Below are positions 30,079-39,930 of a stretch of DNA of 64,000 nucleotides, piece after piece. The DNA is from Arthrobacter sp. UNC362MFTsu5.1 (GTDB taxonomy: Bacteria > Actinomycetota > Actinomycetes > Actinomycetales > Micrococcaceae). The translations under genes were made by a program, and so were the position numbers. The stretch spans positions 156,103 to 220,102 of the forward strand of contig NZ_JMLE01000005.1 of the NCBI RefSeq assembly GCF_000685965.1, written 5' to 3'. The notes below the pieces were generated by a model. The model made no database searches, was not told the origin of the DNA, and saw only the letters and a list, made by a program, of their open reading frames with translations. Position 1 is the stretch's first letter; each line of letters opens with the position of its first letter.

Positions 30079-31773
30079 CTAACCGGCCAGCAGCGCGCGG
30101 TTGGCTTCCCGGCGCTTGGCCTGTTCGTCCGGATCAGGGACGGGCAGCGAGGCGATCAGCCGGCGCGTGTAGTCGTGCTGGGGTGCGCCCATCACCTGGG
30201 TGCCCAGCCCCTGCTCCACGAGCTTGCCCTTGTAGAGCACACCGACCCAGTGGGACAGGATGTCGACTACCGCGAGGTCGTGGCTGATGAACAGCGCGGC
30301 GAACCCGAACTCCGCCTGGATGTCCTTGAACAGTTCCAGCACCACAGCCTGGACGGAAACATCCAGCGCCGAAGTGGGTTCGTCGGCAATCAGCAGCTTC
30401 GGGTTCAGGATCAGTGCCCTGGCCAGTGATGCCCGCTGCCGCTGTCCGCCGGACAGTTCGTGCGGGAACCGGTCAGCGTACGACGCCGGCAGCTGCACCG
30501 ATTCGAGCAGCTCACCCACGCGTTTCCTCGCCTGCGCCGGCGAGGGATTGCTGTGGATGATGAGCGGCTCGGCAACGCAGTCACCGATGGTCAGTTGCGG
30601 GTTGAAGGATGCCGCCGGGTCCTGGAACACGAAACCGATTTCCTTGCGGAGGGGCTTGAACGTCCGCTCTTTGAGGTTCAGCATCTCGTAGCCCAGCACC
30701 TTCAGGCTGCCGCCCGTGGTGCGGTTGAGGCCCGCGATCGCGCGTCCGATAGTGGTCTTGCCCGATCCCGATTCACCGACCAGGCCGAAGACCTCACCCT
30801 CGGACAGCGTAAAGCTCACGCCGTCCACGGCTTTGAAGCCGGGGCTGCCCAGCCGGCCGGGGTATTCGATGGTCAGGCCCTTGGCTTCGACCAGGACTTT
30901 GCCGCCCTGGTGGGCCCGCGCCGTCAGTCCCTCCGACGCGGAGTTCCTGCCCAGGTGCGGCACCGCCGCCAAAAGCTTCCGCGTGTACTCCTGCTTCGGC
31001 TCAGCGAACAGCACCTTGGCGGTTGCCTCCTCCACCACGTCGCCCTGGTACATCACCACCACCCGGTCGGCGAGATCGGCCACTACCCCCATGTTGTGGG
31101 TGATGAGCACGATCGAGGTGCCGTACTTGTCCCGCAGGTCCCTAAGCAGCTGGAGGATTTCAGCCTGGACGGTGACGTCCAGGGCTGTTGTGGGTTCATC
31201 GGCGACGATCAGCCCCGGATTGAGTGCCAGCGCGGCCGCAATGACGACACGCTGTTTCTGGCCTCCGGAAAACTGGTGGGGATAGTAGTCCACGCGGTTT
31301 TCGGGGTCCGGGATGCCCACTTTCCGGAGGGCTTCGATGGCCCGGGATTTGGCTTCCTTGGCGGACACCTTGCCGCCCTTGCCGTGCGCATGGGCACGGA
31401 TGCCTTCAGCGATCTGCCACCCCACGGTGAAGACGGGGTTCAGCGCAGTGGACGGTTCCTGGAAGACCATGGCAACGTCCCGGCCGCGGATCTGCCGCAG
31501 CTTGGCCGCGCTGACGCTGATGACGTTGTTCCCGTTGATCAGCACCGCACCGGAGCTGATGGCGGTCTCCGGGAGGAGGCCGAGGATGGTTTTGGCGGTG
31601 ACGGTCTTGCCGGAGCCGGACTCGCCGACGATCGCCACCACTTCGCCCGGCCTGACCTCGAGGCTGACGTCCTTGACTGCATAGACGTCCCCGGCATCGG
31701 TGGCGAAAGTGACCTTGAGGTGGTCAATATCCAGGACCGGGCCGGTGCCGCGCTTGTCGATGTTGGTAGTCAT
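30079..31773 (-). CDS. Fused dipeptide/oligopeptide ABC transporter ATPase (DppD-DppF type)
   Basis: This 564-residue protein joins two full ABC ATPase domains. Each has a Walker A site (VGESGSGKT) and signature motif (FSGGQKQR in the first, LSGGQRQR in the second). It powers import of peptides through the two permeases encoded upstream. Its ATG overlaps the stop of the neighbouring permease gene. Confidence 0.95.
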   Translation of the reverse strand: MTTNIDKRGTGPVLDIDHLKVTFATDAGDVYAVKDVSLEVRPGEVVAIVGESGSGKTVTAKTILGLLPETAISSGAVLINGNNVISVSAAKLRQIRGRDVAMVFQEPSTALNPVFTVGWQIAEGIRAHAHGKGGKVSAKEAKSRAIEALRKVGIPDPENRVDYYPHQFSGGQKQRVVIAAALALNPGLIVADEPTTALDVTVQAEILQLLRDLRDKYGTSIVLITHNMGVVADLADRVVVMYQGDVVEEATAKVLFAEPKQEYTRKLLAAVPHLGRNSASEGLTARAHQGGKVLVEAKGLTIEYPGRLGSPGFKAVDGVSFTLSEGEVFGLVGESGSGKTTIGRAIAGLNRTTGGSLKVLGYEMLNLKERTFKPLRKEIGFVFQDPAASFNPQLTIGDCVAEPLIIHSNPSPAQARKRVGELLESVQLPASYADRFPHELSGGQRQRASLARALILNPKLLIADEPTSALDVSVQAVVLELFKDIQAEFGFAALFISHDLAVVDILSHWVGVLYKGKLVEQGLGTQVMGAPQHDYTRRLIASLPVPDPDEQAKRREANRALLAG

Positions 31774-32795
31774 GAACTGCTCACTTCTGCTTGGATTCCT
31801 GCCTTCGCGGCTGCGTTCGAATCGGGCCCGCCCTTGCCGGAAGCGGCCTTCTTGCGTCCGCGCAGACGCGGATCGTTAAGATCGTTGATGCTCTCACCCA
31901 TAAGGGTGAGGCCCACGACGGTCAGCACGATGGCGAGGCCCGGGAAGACGCCGGTCCACCAGATGCCGGACGTGGTGTCGGCCAGCGCCTGCTTGAGGTC
32001 GAAGCCCCACTCGGCCGCCGAGCTCGGTTCGATGCCGAAGCCCAGGAATCCGAGTCCGGCCATGGTCAGGATGGCTTCGGAGGCGTTGAGCGTGAAAATC
32101 AGCGGCAGGGTGCGGGTGGCGTTCTTGTAGATGTGCCGGCTCATGATGCGGATGTCGGACGCCCCGACTACTTTGGCCGCTTCCACGAAGGGTTCGGCCT
32201 TGAGGCGGATGGTTTCTGCCCTGATCACCCGGAAGTACTGCGGGATGAAGACCACGGTGATGGAGATTGCCGCGGCCATGATGCCGCCCAGCAGGCTGGA
32301 TTGCCCGCCACTGATGACGATGGCCATGACAATGGCCACCAGCAGGGAGGGGAAAGCGTAGATGGCATCCGCGACGACGACGAGGATCCGGTCGAGCCAG
32401 CCGCCGATGTAGCCGCTGACGAGTCCGAGGATGACGCCGATGAAGATCGACATCAGGACGGCGACGACGATCACCATGATGGCCGTTTGCGTACCCCAGA
32501 TGACCCTGGACAGTACGTCGTAGCCGCCCACCGTGGTCCCCAGCAGGTGCTTTCCACCGGGTGCCTGCTGTGCGGGGAAACTGCCGTCCGCGTCCGAGAG
32601 CTGGGCGTACCCGTAGGGAGCCAGGAGTGGCGCGAAAATGGCTGTCAGCACAAAGGCGGTGGTCAGGATGAGTCCTGCCACCAGCATTCCGCGCTGCAGG
32701 CCCACGCTCTTGTTGAAGTGCGAGATGACCGGCAGCCGGCGGAACAGCGGAGCCCGGGGATCCGCAGCAGGTTCAACAGTTGTAGGAGTGCTCAT
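31770..32795 (-). CDS. Peptide ABC transporter permease (DppC type)
   Basis: This 341-residue inner membrane protein has about six membrane segments and the binding-protein-dependent permease loop. A long N-terminal extension with AADPRAPLFRRLP is typical of DppC/OppC proteins. It pairs with the DppB-type permease, encoded one base upstream, to form the channel. Confidence 0.94.
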   Translation of the reverse strand: MSTPTTVEPAADPRAPLFRRLPVISHFNKSVGLQRGMLVAGLILTTAFVLTAIFAPLLAPYGYAQLSDADGSFPAQQAPGGKHLLGTTVGGYDVLSRVIWGTQTAIMVIVVAVLMSIFIGVILGLVSGYIGGWLDRILVVVADAIYAFPSLLVAIVMAIVISGGQSSLLGGIMAAAISITVVFIPQYFRVIRAETIRLKAEPFVEAAKVVGASDIRIMSRHIYKNATRTLPLIFTLNASEAILTMAGLGFLGFGIEPSSAAEWGFDLKQALADTTSGIWWTGVFPGLAIVLTVVGLTLMGESINDLNDPRLRGRKKAASGKGGPDSNAAAKAGIQAEVSSS

Positions 32796-32796
32796 A

Positions 32797-33888
32797 TCAG
32801 TACCTCACGCGGGGGTCGATCAGCGCAGCAACAATGTCCACGATGAAGTTGGTCACGGCCACGATGACAGCGAGAAGGACCACAATGCCCTGGACCGCCA
32901 CGAAGTCGCGGGCCGTGAGATAGGTGGCCAGCTGGAAGCCAAGGCCTTTCCATTCAAAGGTGGTTTCCGTCAGTACGGCACCGCCGAGCATCACGGCAAT
33001 TTGCAGGCCCATCACCGTGATGATGGGGATCAGTGCGGGCTTGTAGGCGTGCTTGGTGACCAGCCGGAATTCGCTGACGCCGCGGGAGCGCCCGGCCTCC
33101 ACGTAGTCCCGGCCCAGGGTTCCGATGACGTTGGTGCGGACCAGCCGCAGGAAGATGCCTGCAGTCAGCAGGCCCAGGGCGACGGCCGGCAGGACCGCGT
33201 GCGCCATGACGTCGCCCAGGGCTGCCATGTTGCCGCTGCGGATGGCATCCAGCCAGTAGATGCCGGTGGGCGACTGCAGCGAGGTGAGCTCCAGTTCGCT
33301 GGAGGTCTTGGCGCGGCCGGCCACGGGGAGCCATCCGAGCCATACGGCGAACGTGAGTTTCAGGAGCATGCCGGCGAAGAACACGGGTGTGCCGTAGCAG
33401 ACGATGGCGAAAACGCGCAGGACGGCGTCGGGTGCGTGGTCCCTCCGGTAGGCGGCGACCATGCCCAGCGGAATGCCGACCAGCCGGGCCACGAGCAGCG
33501 CGTTGATGGTCAGTTCCAGAGTGGCTGAGCCGTAGGTGGCCAGCATTTCCGTGACCTGGCGGTTGTCCGAGAGGGTGGTGCCGAAGTTGCCTGTGGCCAG
33601 TTGTCCCAGGTACTCGAAGTACTGCACGAGGATCGGACGGTCATAGCCTGCCGCGGTGATCCGCTCTGCCAGCTGCTCTGGCGGCAGCCTGCCGCCCATG
33701 GCCGCCGTGATGGGATCGCCGGTGATGCGCATCAGGAAGAATACCAGCGTCACGAGGATGAAAATTGTAGGAAAGATCAGCAGGAACCTGATCAGGATGT
33801 ATTGGCCCAGTCCCCCGCCGGACGACTTCTTCTTTGACGGCAGCAGGCCGTCGGCGTCGGTTGGCGGCGCCTCAATCAGTGTTGTCAT
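32797..33888 (-). CDS. Peptide ABC transporter permease (DppB type)
   Basis: This 363-residue permease has the DppB/OppB N-terminal segment (YILIRFLLIFPTIFILVTLVFFL) and about six membrane segments. It is the first of three coupled genes after the binding-protein gene, from which it is separated by a hairpin. Confidence 0.94.
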   Translation of the reverse strand: MTTLIEAPPTDADGLLPSKKKSSGGGLGQYILIRFLLIFPTIFILVTLVFFLMRITGDPITAAMGGRLPPEQLAERITAAGYDRPILVQYFEYLGQLATGNFGTTLSDNRQVTEMLATYGSATLELTINALLVARLVGIPLGMVAAYRRDHAPDAVLRVFAIVCYGTPVFFAGMLLKLTFAVWLGWLPVAGRAKTSSELELTSLQSPTGIYWLDAIRSGNMAALGDVMAHAVLPAVALGLLTAGIFLRLVRTNVIGTLGRDYVEAGRSRGVSEFRLVTKHAYKPALIPIITVMGLQIAVMLGGAVLTETTFEWKGLGFQLATYLTARDFVAVQGIVVLLAVIVAVTNFIVDIVAALIDPRVRY

Positions 33889-33954
33889 TGGTACCTAAAT
33901 GTGTGCTTCCGGCGGCTTCGTGGGCCCCGGAATCTGTTGCCCTGGCTCAGCACG

Positions 33955-33984
33955 AAAGGCGGGACGCCGTGGCGCCCCGCCTTT
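33955..33984 (-). terminator. Attenuating hairpin between binding protein and permeases
   Basis: AAAGGCGGG (33955-33963) pairs with CCCGCCTTT (33976-33984), and the loop folds into a further CGCC/GGCG stem. It lies after the binding-protein gene and before the permeases and could cut most transcripts so that the binding protein is made in excess. Confidence 0.7.
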
Positions 33985-34016
33985 TCGGCTGGCCTGGACC
34001 GGATGGAGAACTGGAC

Positions 34017-35651
34017 CTACTTGGAAATTACGCCAAGCCGGGTCTTGAAGGATGCGTCCAGGGTCTTTTCGACACCCTTGACATCCTTTCCGGCGACCAT
34101 AAGCTGGGCGCCCTGCAGCAGCGGCAGCGTGGAAAGATCCTTGGCCACGGCCGTCTGGGCTTCGCCCAGCACCTTTTCGCGCTCTGCCTTGTCAACGGTG
34201 GTGAGCTGGGACTTGATCAGCTCGGTGACGGATGCATTTTCGTAGTGGTTCTTGAGGAAGTTACCCGGAACGAAGAACGGGGTCAGGTAGTTGTCCGCGT
34301 CCGAGTAGTCGGGGAACCAACCGAGCTGGTACACCGGGTAGGCGTCAGCAGTGCGGTCCTTGGAGTAGGTGACCCACTCGGTGGACTGCAGGTCAACCTT
34401 GAACAGTCCGGACTTTTCGAGCTGTTCCTTGATCATGGCGTATTCGTCGCCGGAGGACTTGCCGTAGTGGTCCGGGTTGTACTGCAGCTTGATGTTCACC
34501 GGTGCGGTGACTCCTGCATCGGCGAAGGCTTTCTTGGCCTTGTCCAGGCTGGGCTTGCCGTTCCCGTCGCCGTACATCTCCTTGAGGGGCTGGATCGCGC
34601 CAACGAATCCGTCGGGCACCACGGAGTACGCCGGCAGGTAGGTGCCCTTGTAGACCTGGGTTGCGATGGCGTCGCGGTCAACGACGTTGGCCATGGCCTG
34701 GCGGACGGCGAGTGCCTTGGCGGGGTCGGCGTCGGCAGCCTTGGCACCGAACGGCATGGTGTCGAAGTTGAACACGATGTAGCGCAGCTCACCGCCGGGG
34801 CCCTTGTGGACCTTCACCTTGGAGTCCTTCTCCAGGTCGGCGGCGTCGGTTGCCGTCAGGCTGCGGCCGGCGACGTCAATGTTCCCCTGCTGGACGTCCA
34901 GCTTGAGGTTGTTTGAGTCGGCGTAGTACTTGATGGTGGCGCCGTCATTTGCGGGCTTGCCGAGCAGGCCCTTGTAATCCGGGTTGACCTTCAGGCTGAC
35001 GAGCTCGTTCTTCTTGTAGCTGTCGATCGTATAGGGGCCGGCGAACGGTTTGCCCTTGACGATTTCGTCGTCGGTCATCAGCTTGTCCGCCGGGAAGACC
35101 TCTTCGTCGATGATCGGTCCGGAGTTGGCTGCAAGAACGCCGGGGAAGACCTGGTCGTTGCCGGCCTTGAGGGTGAAGACCACCGTGGTGTCATCCTTGG
35201 CGGCGACAGACTCAAGGTTGCCCAGCAGCGAGGCGGGACCGTTCGGATCCGCGATCTTGACCACGCGGTCGATGGAGAACTTCACGTCCGAGGATGTGAG
35301 TGCGTGACCGTTGGCAAATTTGAGGTCCGACTTGAGCTTCACGGTGTATTCCGTGGGGCTGGTGAATTCCGCGGACTCCGCGATGTCAGGCGTAGCGTCG
35401 GCGGTGCCCGGCTTGGCGTTCAGGAGGAACGGGTAGATCTGGTTCATCACCATGAAGGAACCGGCATCATAGGACCCCGCAGGATCGAGGGTAACGACCT
35501 TGTCGGTGGTGCCGTAGGTAATGGTTCCGCCTCCGGCACCGCCGGTGGAAGTTCCGCCGCCGCCGGACGGACCTGTGCAGGCTGTCAGTGCAAACGCGGA
35601 AACACCCGCGAGCGCGATAGCGCTGTGCAGGGCCTTTTTGTTCATTGCCAT
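34017..35651 (-). CDS. Peptide-binding lipoprotein of an ABC importer (SBP family 5)
   Basis: This 544-residue precursor has a signal peptide and lipobox LTAC (lipidated cysteine at 25), then a glycine-serine linker and a family 5 solute-binding domain (GGGTITYGTTDKVVTLDPAGSYD). It captures peptides outside the cell for the importer encoded downstream. The ATG at 35651 gives the normal signal peptide; ATG 35645 is an alternative, and a start at 35747 would bury the signal. Confidence 0.94.
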   Translation of the reverse strand: MAMNKKALHSAIALAGVSAFALTACTGPSGGGGTSTGGAGGGTITYGTTDKVVTLDPAGSYDAGSFMVMNQIYPFLLNAKPGTADATPDIAESAEFTSPTEYTVKLKSDLKFANGHALTSSDVKFSIDRVVKIADPNGPASLLGNLESVAAKDDTTVVFTLKAGNDQVFPGVLAANSGPIIDEEVFPADKLMTDDEIVKGKPFAGPYTIDSYKKNELVSLKVNPDYKGLLGKPANDGATIKYYADSNNLKLDVQQGNIDVAGRSLTATDAADLEKDSKVKVHKGPGGELRYIVFNFDTMPFGAKAADADPAKALAVRQAMANVVDRDAIATQVYKGTYLPAYSVVPDGFVGAIQPLKEMYGDGNGKPSLDKAKKAFADAGVTAPVNIKLQYNPDHYGKSSGDEYAMIKEQLEKSGLFKVDLQSTEWVTYSKDRTADAYPVYQLGWFPDYSDADNYLTPFFVPGNFLKNHYENASVTELIKSQLTTVDKAEREKVLGEAQTAVAKDLSTLPLLQGAQLMVAGKDVKGVEKTLDASFKTRLGVISK

Positions 35652-35891
35652 CTGTGGACTTTCTGTTCGATGAGTACACGCGTGCCGCCACGCAACTGGA
35701 TCAGTTGGACTCGGTGGGCGGGACGTTGTCCTGATCACACGATTCAATCAGACCCGAGAGCGGTGAATCGTTACAACCTGTGAGTTGAGACACAAAATTT
35801 ACCTGATTGGGTCAAAACTATCGTTTTCTTCAGCGTTCCGGCCGTATCAGCCTCCGACAGAACGACGAGTGAGTGCCTTAGGGAATCGCCA

Positions 35892-35920
35892 TTGAAGAGT
35901 CTCCTTCCCGGGAATAGAGT
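35892..35920 (+). promoter_or_regulatory. Promoter of the caspase-family gene
   Basis: TTGAAG (35892-35897) and TAGAGT (35915-35920) are 17 bases apart, a good vegetative match. The start codon lies 28 bases downstream, with GAAGGG at eight bases as ribosome site. Confidence 0.6.
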
Positions 35921-35948
35921 TGCCCTACCCGGCTGAAGGGAACTGACC

Positions 35949-36776
35949 ATGGGCAAAGCCGCCCTCTGTGTGGGGATCAACGAATTTGAACACCTGCCGA
36001 AATCCAGCTGGCTGCAGGGTTGCGTCAATGACGCCCGCGACCTCGCGGCACTGCTGCAGACCGGATACGGTTTCGCCGAGTCGGACATCTCGCTGCTGCT
36101 GGATTCCCGGGCCACGAAAGAGCGGGTGATGGCGCAGCTGGATGCGATGATGGACCGCGCCGCCGCGGGCGAACTCCAGCACATCGTCTTCACCTTCTCC
36201 AGCCACGGAACGCAGATTCCGGACACAAGCAACGACGAAGCGGACCGGCTGGATGAAGCCTTCGCCTGCTACGACATCAACAACACCGGCGACTCGTGGG
36301 ATCCTGCCACCGTCATTTCGGATGACGAACTGTTCACCCTCTTTGCCCGCTTGCCGGACGGCGTGCTGATGGACGTGGTGCTGGATACCTGCCACAGCGG
36401 CACGGGCCTGAAATCTTTGGATCTGCTGCCCGGGCGCCGGCCCCGCTTCCTGCCGGCACCGACTCCCCGCGGCGTTGCTGCCACGGAGTTCAACGACACC
36501 AGGGCACTGCGTGACCTGGTGAAAGCCGGCCCGGGAGTCAAGCCCGTGCTTTTGGCCGCCTGCCGGGCTGACCAGACCGCTGCCGACGCCTTCCTGGACG
36601 GCCGCTACAACGGAGCCTTCACGTACAACTTCATCAAGGCGGTCACCGGCGACGGCGCCCTGGGCCGGGCGGACATCCTCAAACTGGTCAGCAAAGGCCT
36701 CAGGGCCGGCGGCTTCGACCAGGTGGCGCAGCTGGAAGGCTCGACGCCGGCACGGAAGGCCCCCTGGGGAAGCTGA
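35949..36776 (+). CDS. Caspase-family (C14, metacaspase-like) protease
   Basis: This 275-residue protein is one caspase-like domain with catalytic histidine H86 (FSSHG) and cysteine C148 (DTCHSG). The N-terminal ALCVGINEF strand and the late ADQTAADAFLDGRYNGAFTY region are typical. There is no signal peptide, death domain or C-terminal effector domain. Substrate and activator are unknown; metacaspases usually cut after basic residues. It ends seven bases before a convergent zinc metalloprotease gene. Confidence 0.9.
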   Translation: MGKAALCVGINEFEHLPKSSWLQGCVNDARDLAALLQTGYGFAESDISLLLDSRATKERVMAQLDAMMDRAAAGELQHIVFTFSSHGTQIPDTSNDEADRLDEAFACYDINNTGDSWDPATVISDDELFTLFARLPDGVLMDVVLDTCHSGTGLKSLDLLPGRRPRFLPAPTPRGVAATEFNDTRALRDLVKAGPGVKPVLLAACRADQTAADAFLDGRYNGAFTYNFIKAVTGDGALGRADILKLVSKGLRAGGFDQVAQLEGSTPARKAPWGS

Positions 36777-36783
36777 CCGCGGC

Positions 36784-38424
36784 TCACTCCTGGCGCTCTT
36801 CCTCCGGGTGGAAGGTGGCCACGGGCATTTTTGTCCCGGCTTCCCTTTTGATGGTTTCTAGTTTGGCCTGCTGCCATTCCGCGTCCATGACCGGCTTGAG
36901 CGCCGCGAAACACAGCCTGCCGCCCTCATCAAACCGCAACAGGCCTCCGCCACGGACGGTGTAGTAGTCGCTGTCCACGCGGAGACCGAGCTTGTTCCTG
37001 GCCTCGCTTTTTGACATCGTCACGGACTGGACGAAGGAGGCGCCGATTTCGGAAACAACGAAACCGTCCGGCCCCACCCGGGTACTGGGACGTACGCGGT
37101 TCACGACGATACTCGTGTCCTGGTCGATGCCGGCAGCCTCGATCAGCCGCGGGTTCTCCCACATGAAGCGGTTGACCTCCTCAGGATCGGCGGCCAGGGC
37201 AGACAACCGGACCGGGTAGCGCAGATCGCGAAGGTGCTTGAGTCCGTCCAGCAGTTCATCGGGCTCCGTGGAAAGGTCAATGTCCCAGAAGGCGTCGCGC
37301 ACGGCCTGCCGGTACCCCATCATGTCCGTCGGCACCAGTACGGCATCTGCTGCGAGGATTCCCCGCAGCAGGTCCTCCCAGCCCGGGTCCACCGGCGGCA
37401 TGTAGGCGAGCCCCCGCAGCACCATGCCCAGCATCTGATGTCCAAGATGCGCCCCGGCTTCGGCCACCTGGTAGCGGCTGGACCGGCCGCCCGGCCGGTC
37501 CAGCCGCTGCAGCCACAGCCGTACGACGGCGTCCAGCACCCCCTTCACGGCAATCTCGCCGCGCCGGTGGGGTTCGGGATCCAGCCGCCACTCGAAGGGC
37601 ACGTCCACGTCGAGCGGCCGCCTGGCCGCGCCCCGCGAGAACAGCCCGTCGGCCAGCCCGAACAGCCCGGAGGCCAGGACTTCCTTCTCCATGTTCCGGG
37701 CGGGCACGGTTCCGGACTTCCCGTCCGGGCCCGGAACAGCCACTGACAGCTGTTGTTCCACCCGCTCAGGCGAGGAAAACACGCTCAGCATGGCCACCAG
37801 GTCGGCAATGCATTCGTGCAGCGCGTAGCCGTCCAGCAAGGCATCGCTGTCTGTCCACTGGCGCCGGTAACCGTCCAGGATCGCGTGCGTCACCTCATGG
37901 GCGACCAGGTCGTGATAGAGCGCCAACGGGACAGAATGCGTGGAACGGTCGTCGGTCCGGTGCCCGAAACGGATCAGGCCGCGTTCGCGGTCGTAGCCGG
38001 TGGAGGCGTAGGGGATCTTGTCATACACACTGATGAGCAGCCGGTGGCCCGAGGCCCAGCCCATCCGGCGCCCCAGGGTGACTTCAAATGCCTGTAGGGT
38101 TGCGGTCGCCACCGCATAGACATGCTGTGCGAGGAACCGGCTGTCGGTCAGCAGCTCTTCCAGCCCGGCGGGTGCGTCCTGGTCGTCGATGCACCATTCG
38201 TTGCGGTCCACGGACAGGGAAATGGGCCGGGGACCGTCAGCCCCGGGAGCCCGCACCCGCAGGGCCAGACGTGCGCCGGCCGGGCCGTTGACCACCCTCT
38301 CCACCGGTACCCGGATGCTGGTGGTGAGGGGCTTTCCTGACTTGCGGGTGAAGGGGCCCTCGGCAAGGGCGGTCAGCGCCACCATCTCGAGGCCATGCCC
38401 TATTCCAAGCGCTGCAGAGACCAT
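36784..38424 (-). CDS. Gluzincin-type zinc metalloprotease
   Basis: This 546-residue protein has a zinc site HEVTH at 176-180 and a third ligand in ECIAD (E204) 24 residues later, the HExxH...ExxxD arrangement of thermolysin-like gluzincins. I see no signal peptide or membrane segment, so it is probably cytoplasmic, unlike secreted thermolysins. The C-terminal half (about 380-546) resembles nothing I can name. The ATG at 38424 has a weak ribosome site; M14 is an alternative. It is tail to tail with the caspase gene. Confidence 0.75.
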   Translation of the reverse strand: MVSAALGIGHGLEMVALTALAEGPFTRKSGKPLTTSIRVPVERVVNGPAGARLALRVRAPGADGPRPISLSVDRNEWCIDDQDAPAGLEELLTDSRFLAQHVYAVATATLQAFEVTLGRRMGWASGHRLLISVYDKIPYASTGYDRERGLIRFGHRTDDRSTHSVPLALYHDLVAHEVTHAILDGYRRQWTDSDALLDGYALHECIADLVAMLSVFSSPERVEQQLSVAVPGPDGKSGTVPARNMEKEVLASGLFGLADGLFSRGAARRPLDVDVPFEWRLDPEPHRRGEIAVKGVLDAVVRLWLQRLDRPGGRSSRYQVAEAGAHLGHQMLGMVLRGLAYMPPVDPGWEDLLRGILAADAVLVPTDMMGYRQAVRDAFWDIDLSTEPDELLDGLKHLRDLRYPVRLSALAADPEEVNRFMWENPRLIEAAGIDQDTSIVVNRVRPSTRVGPDGFVVSEIGASFVQSVTMSKSEARNKLGLRVDSDYYTVRGGGLLRFDEGGRLCFAALKPVMDAEWQQAKLETIKREAGTKMPVATFHPEEERQE

Positions 38425-38553
38425 TGCGGGCCTGCTTTCCTCAACTGAGCAGCCGCACCGGATGAGGTGGCGGCCTGCTTCAAGCCTGGTTCCCCAGGCC
38501 TCAATTATTGCGGTCGCAGGCGTAATTGACTACGGCCAGCCGCGGCGGGACCC

Positions 38554-39696
38554 CTAGTGGAGTTCCGCGCGCTGCAGCGAGCGCGCGGCGTCAATGGTGG
38601 CCTGTCCCAGGACCCGGCTTCCCTGGTAGAGCACCACGGTCTGTCCGGGGGCCACTCCGCGCAGCGGGGTGGCAAGGGTGACCACAAGATTCGTCCGCTC
38701 GGCGCCGTCGTCGTCCGTCAGCAGTTCCGTATGCGCCGTTGCGGGAACAGGATCGCCGTGTGCCCTGACCTGGGCGTGGCAGTCGAACTCTTCGCCGGTG
38801 GCGATTTCCGCAATCGGCAGGCCGGCCCACGATACTTTGATGCCGCGGATCTCGTCGATGGCCAGGAGCGCTTCGGGGCCCACCACTACCTTGTTTTCCT
38901 TGGGCCGGATCTCCAGGACGAAGCGGGGCTTGCCGTCGGCGGCCGGGGTGCCGAGCTTGAGGCCACGGCGCTGGCCCACGGTGAACGCGTTGGCGCCGGG
39001 GTGTTCTCCCACCTTGGACCCGGTTTCATCCACGATTTCGCCCGTGGTCATGTCGATCTTTTCGGCAAGCCACCCGGCGGTGTCGCCGTCCGGAATGAAG
39101 CAGATGTCGTGGCTGTCCGGCTTGTTGGCCACCGACAGCCCGCGGCGCTCGGCCTCGGCGCGCACTTCGGCCTTCGAGGGGGTGTCCGCCAGCGGGAACA
39201 TGGAGTGCTTGAGCTGTTCGTGGGTGAGGACGCCGAGCACGTAGCTCTGGTCCTTGGCCCAGTCGGCGGCGCGGTGGAGTTCCGGGTTTCCGTCGGCGTC
39301 GGTGATCACCTTGGCATAGTGGCCGGTGCAGACGGCGTCGAAGCCCAGTGCGATGGCCTTTTCCAGCAGCGCCGCAAACTTGATGCGTTCATTGCAGCGC
39401 ATGCAGGGGTTCGGGGTGCGTCCGGCAGCATATTCGTCGATGAAGTCCTGGACCACGTCTTCCTTGAACCGCTCGGAAAAGTCCCAGACGTAGTAGGGAA
39501 TGCCCAGCACGTCGCAGGCACGCCAGGCGTCGCGGGAGTCTTCGATCGTGCAGCACCCGCGGCTTCCGGTACGGAGCGTTCCGGGCATCCTGGACAGCGC
39601 CAGGTGGACACCGACGACGTCGTGTCCCGCCTCGACGGCGCGGGCGGCGGCAACGGCGGAATCGACTCCGCCGCTCATGGCTGCAAGAACTCGCAT
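38554..39696 (-). CDS. mnmA: tRNA 2-thiouridylase MnmA
   Basis: MnmA puts sulfur on uridine 34 of Lys, Glu and Gln tRNAs. The 380 residues contain the PP-loop SGGVDSA (8-14), NPCMRCN and [10 protein letters not shown], which hold the two catalytic cysteines. It takes sulfur from a cysteine desulfurase, and one is encoded 1.5 kb away. The ATG at 39696 is chosen because the family starts [10 protein letters not shown]; an in-frame extension to 39807 has no support. Confidence 0.95.
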   Translation of the reverse strand: MRVLAAMSGGVDSAVAAARAVEAGHDVVGVHLALSRMPGTLRTGSRGCCTIEDSRDAWRACDVLGIPYYVWDFSERFKEDVVQDFIDEYAAGRTPNPCMRCNERIKFAALLEKAIALGFDAVCTGHYAKVITDADGNPELHRAADWAKDQSYVLGVLTHEQLKHSMFPLADTPSKAEVRAEAERRGLSVANKPDSHDICFIPDGDTAGWLAEKIDMTTGEIVDETGSKVGEHPGANAFTVGQRRGLKLGTPAADGKPRFVLEIRPKENKVVVGPEALLAIDEIRGIKVSWAGLPIAEIATGEEFDCHAQVRAHGDPVPATAHTELLTDDDGAERTNLVVTLATPLRGVAPGQTVVLYQGSRVLGQATIDAARSLQRAELH

Positions 39697-39836
39697 GCTG
39701 GCTTTCTCTAGGGGAGGGTGTGGTGGTGCGGTGCAGCCCGTACCGGGCCGGCGTACTGGACGCGGCCGGATACACTGCATGCCCCACCATTCTACTGCCT
39801 CACCCAAGGGGGACCCGAAATCGCCTGCGCGGGCCC

Positions 39837-39865
39837 TTGACGGACTGAGCCGCGGCTTCTATTGT
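39837..39865 (+). promoter_or_regulatory. Promoter of the ferredoxin-reductase-type gene
   Basis: TTGACG (39837-39842) and TATTGT (39860-39865) are exactly 17 bases apart. The start codon lies 65 bases downstream. This is one of the best consensus matches in the window. Confidence 0.75.
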
Positions 39866-39930
39866 CAGGATTAGTATTTTTAGAAGCGGCCGGCCGACAA
39901 GACCGGCCTTCGCAGGAATCGAGCGGCACC

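Noticed and set aside
30460..32130. 556-codon open frame opposite the peptide ABC genes
   Set aside because: Antisense to two well-recognised genes, with no motif, ribosome site or known family.
35949..38424. Caspase and metalloprotease as one operon
   Set aside because: They are convergent, so they cannot share a transcript; any link must be functional.
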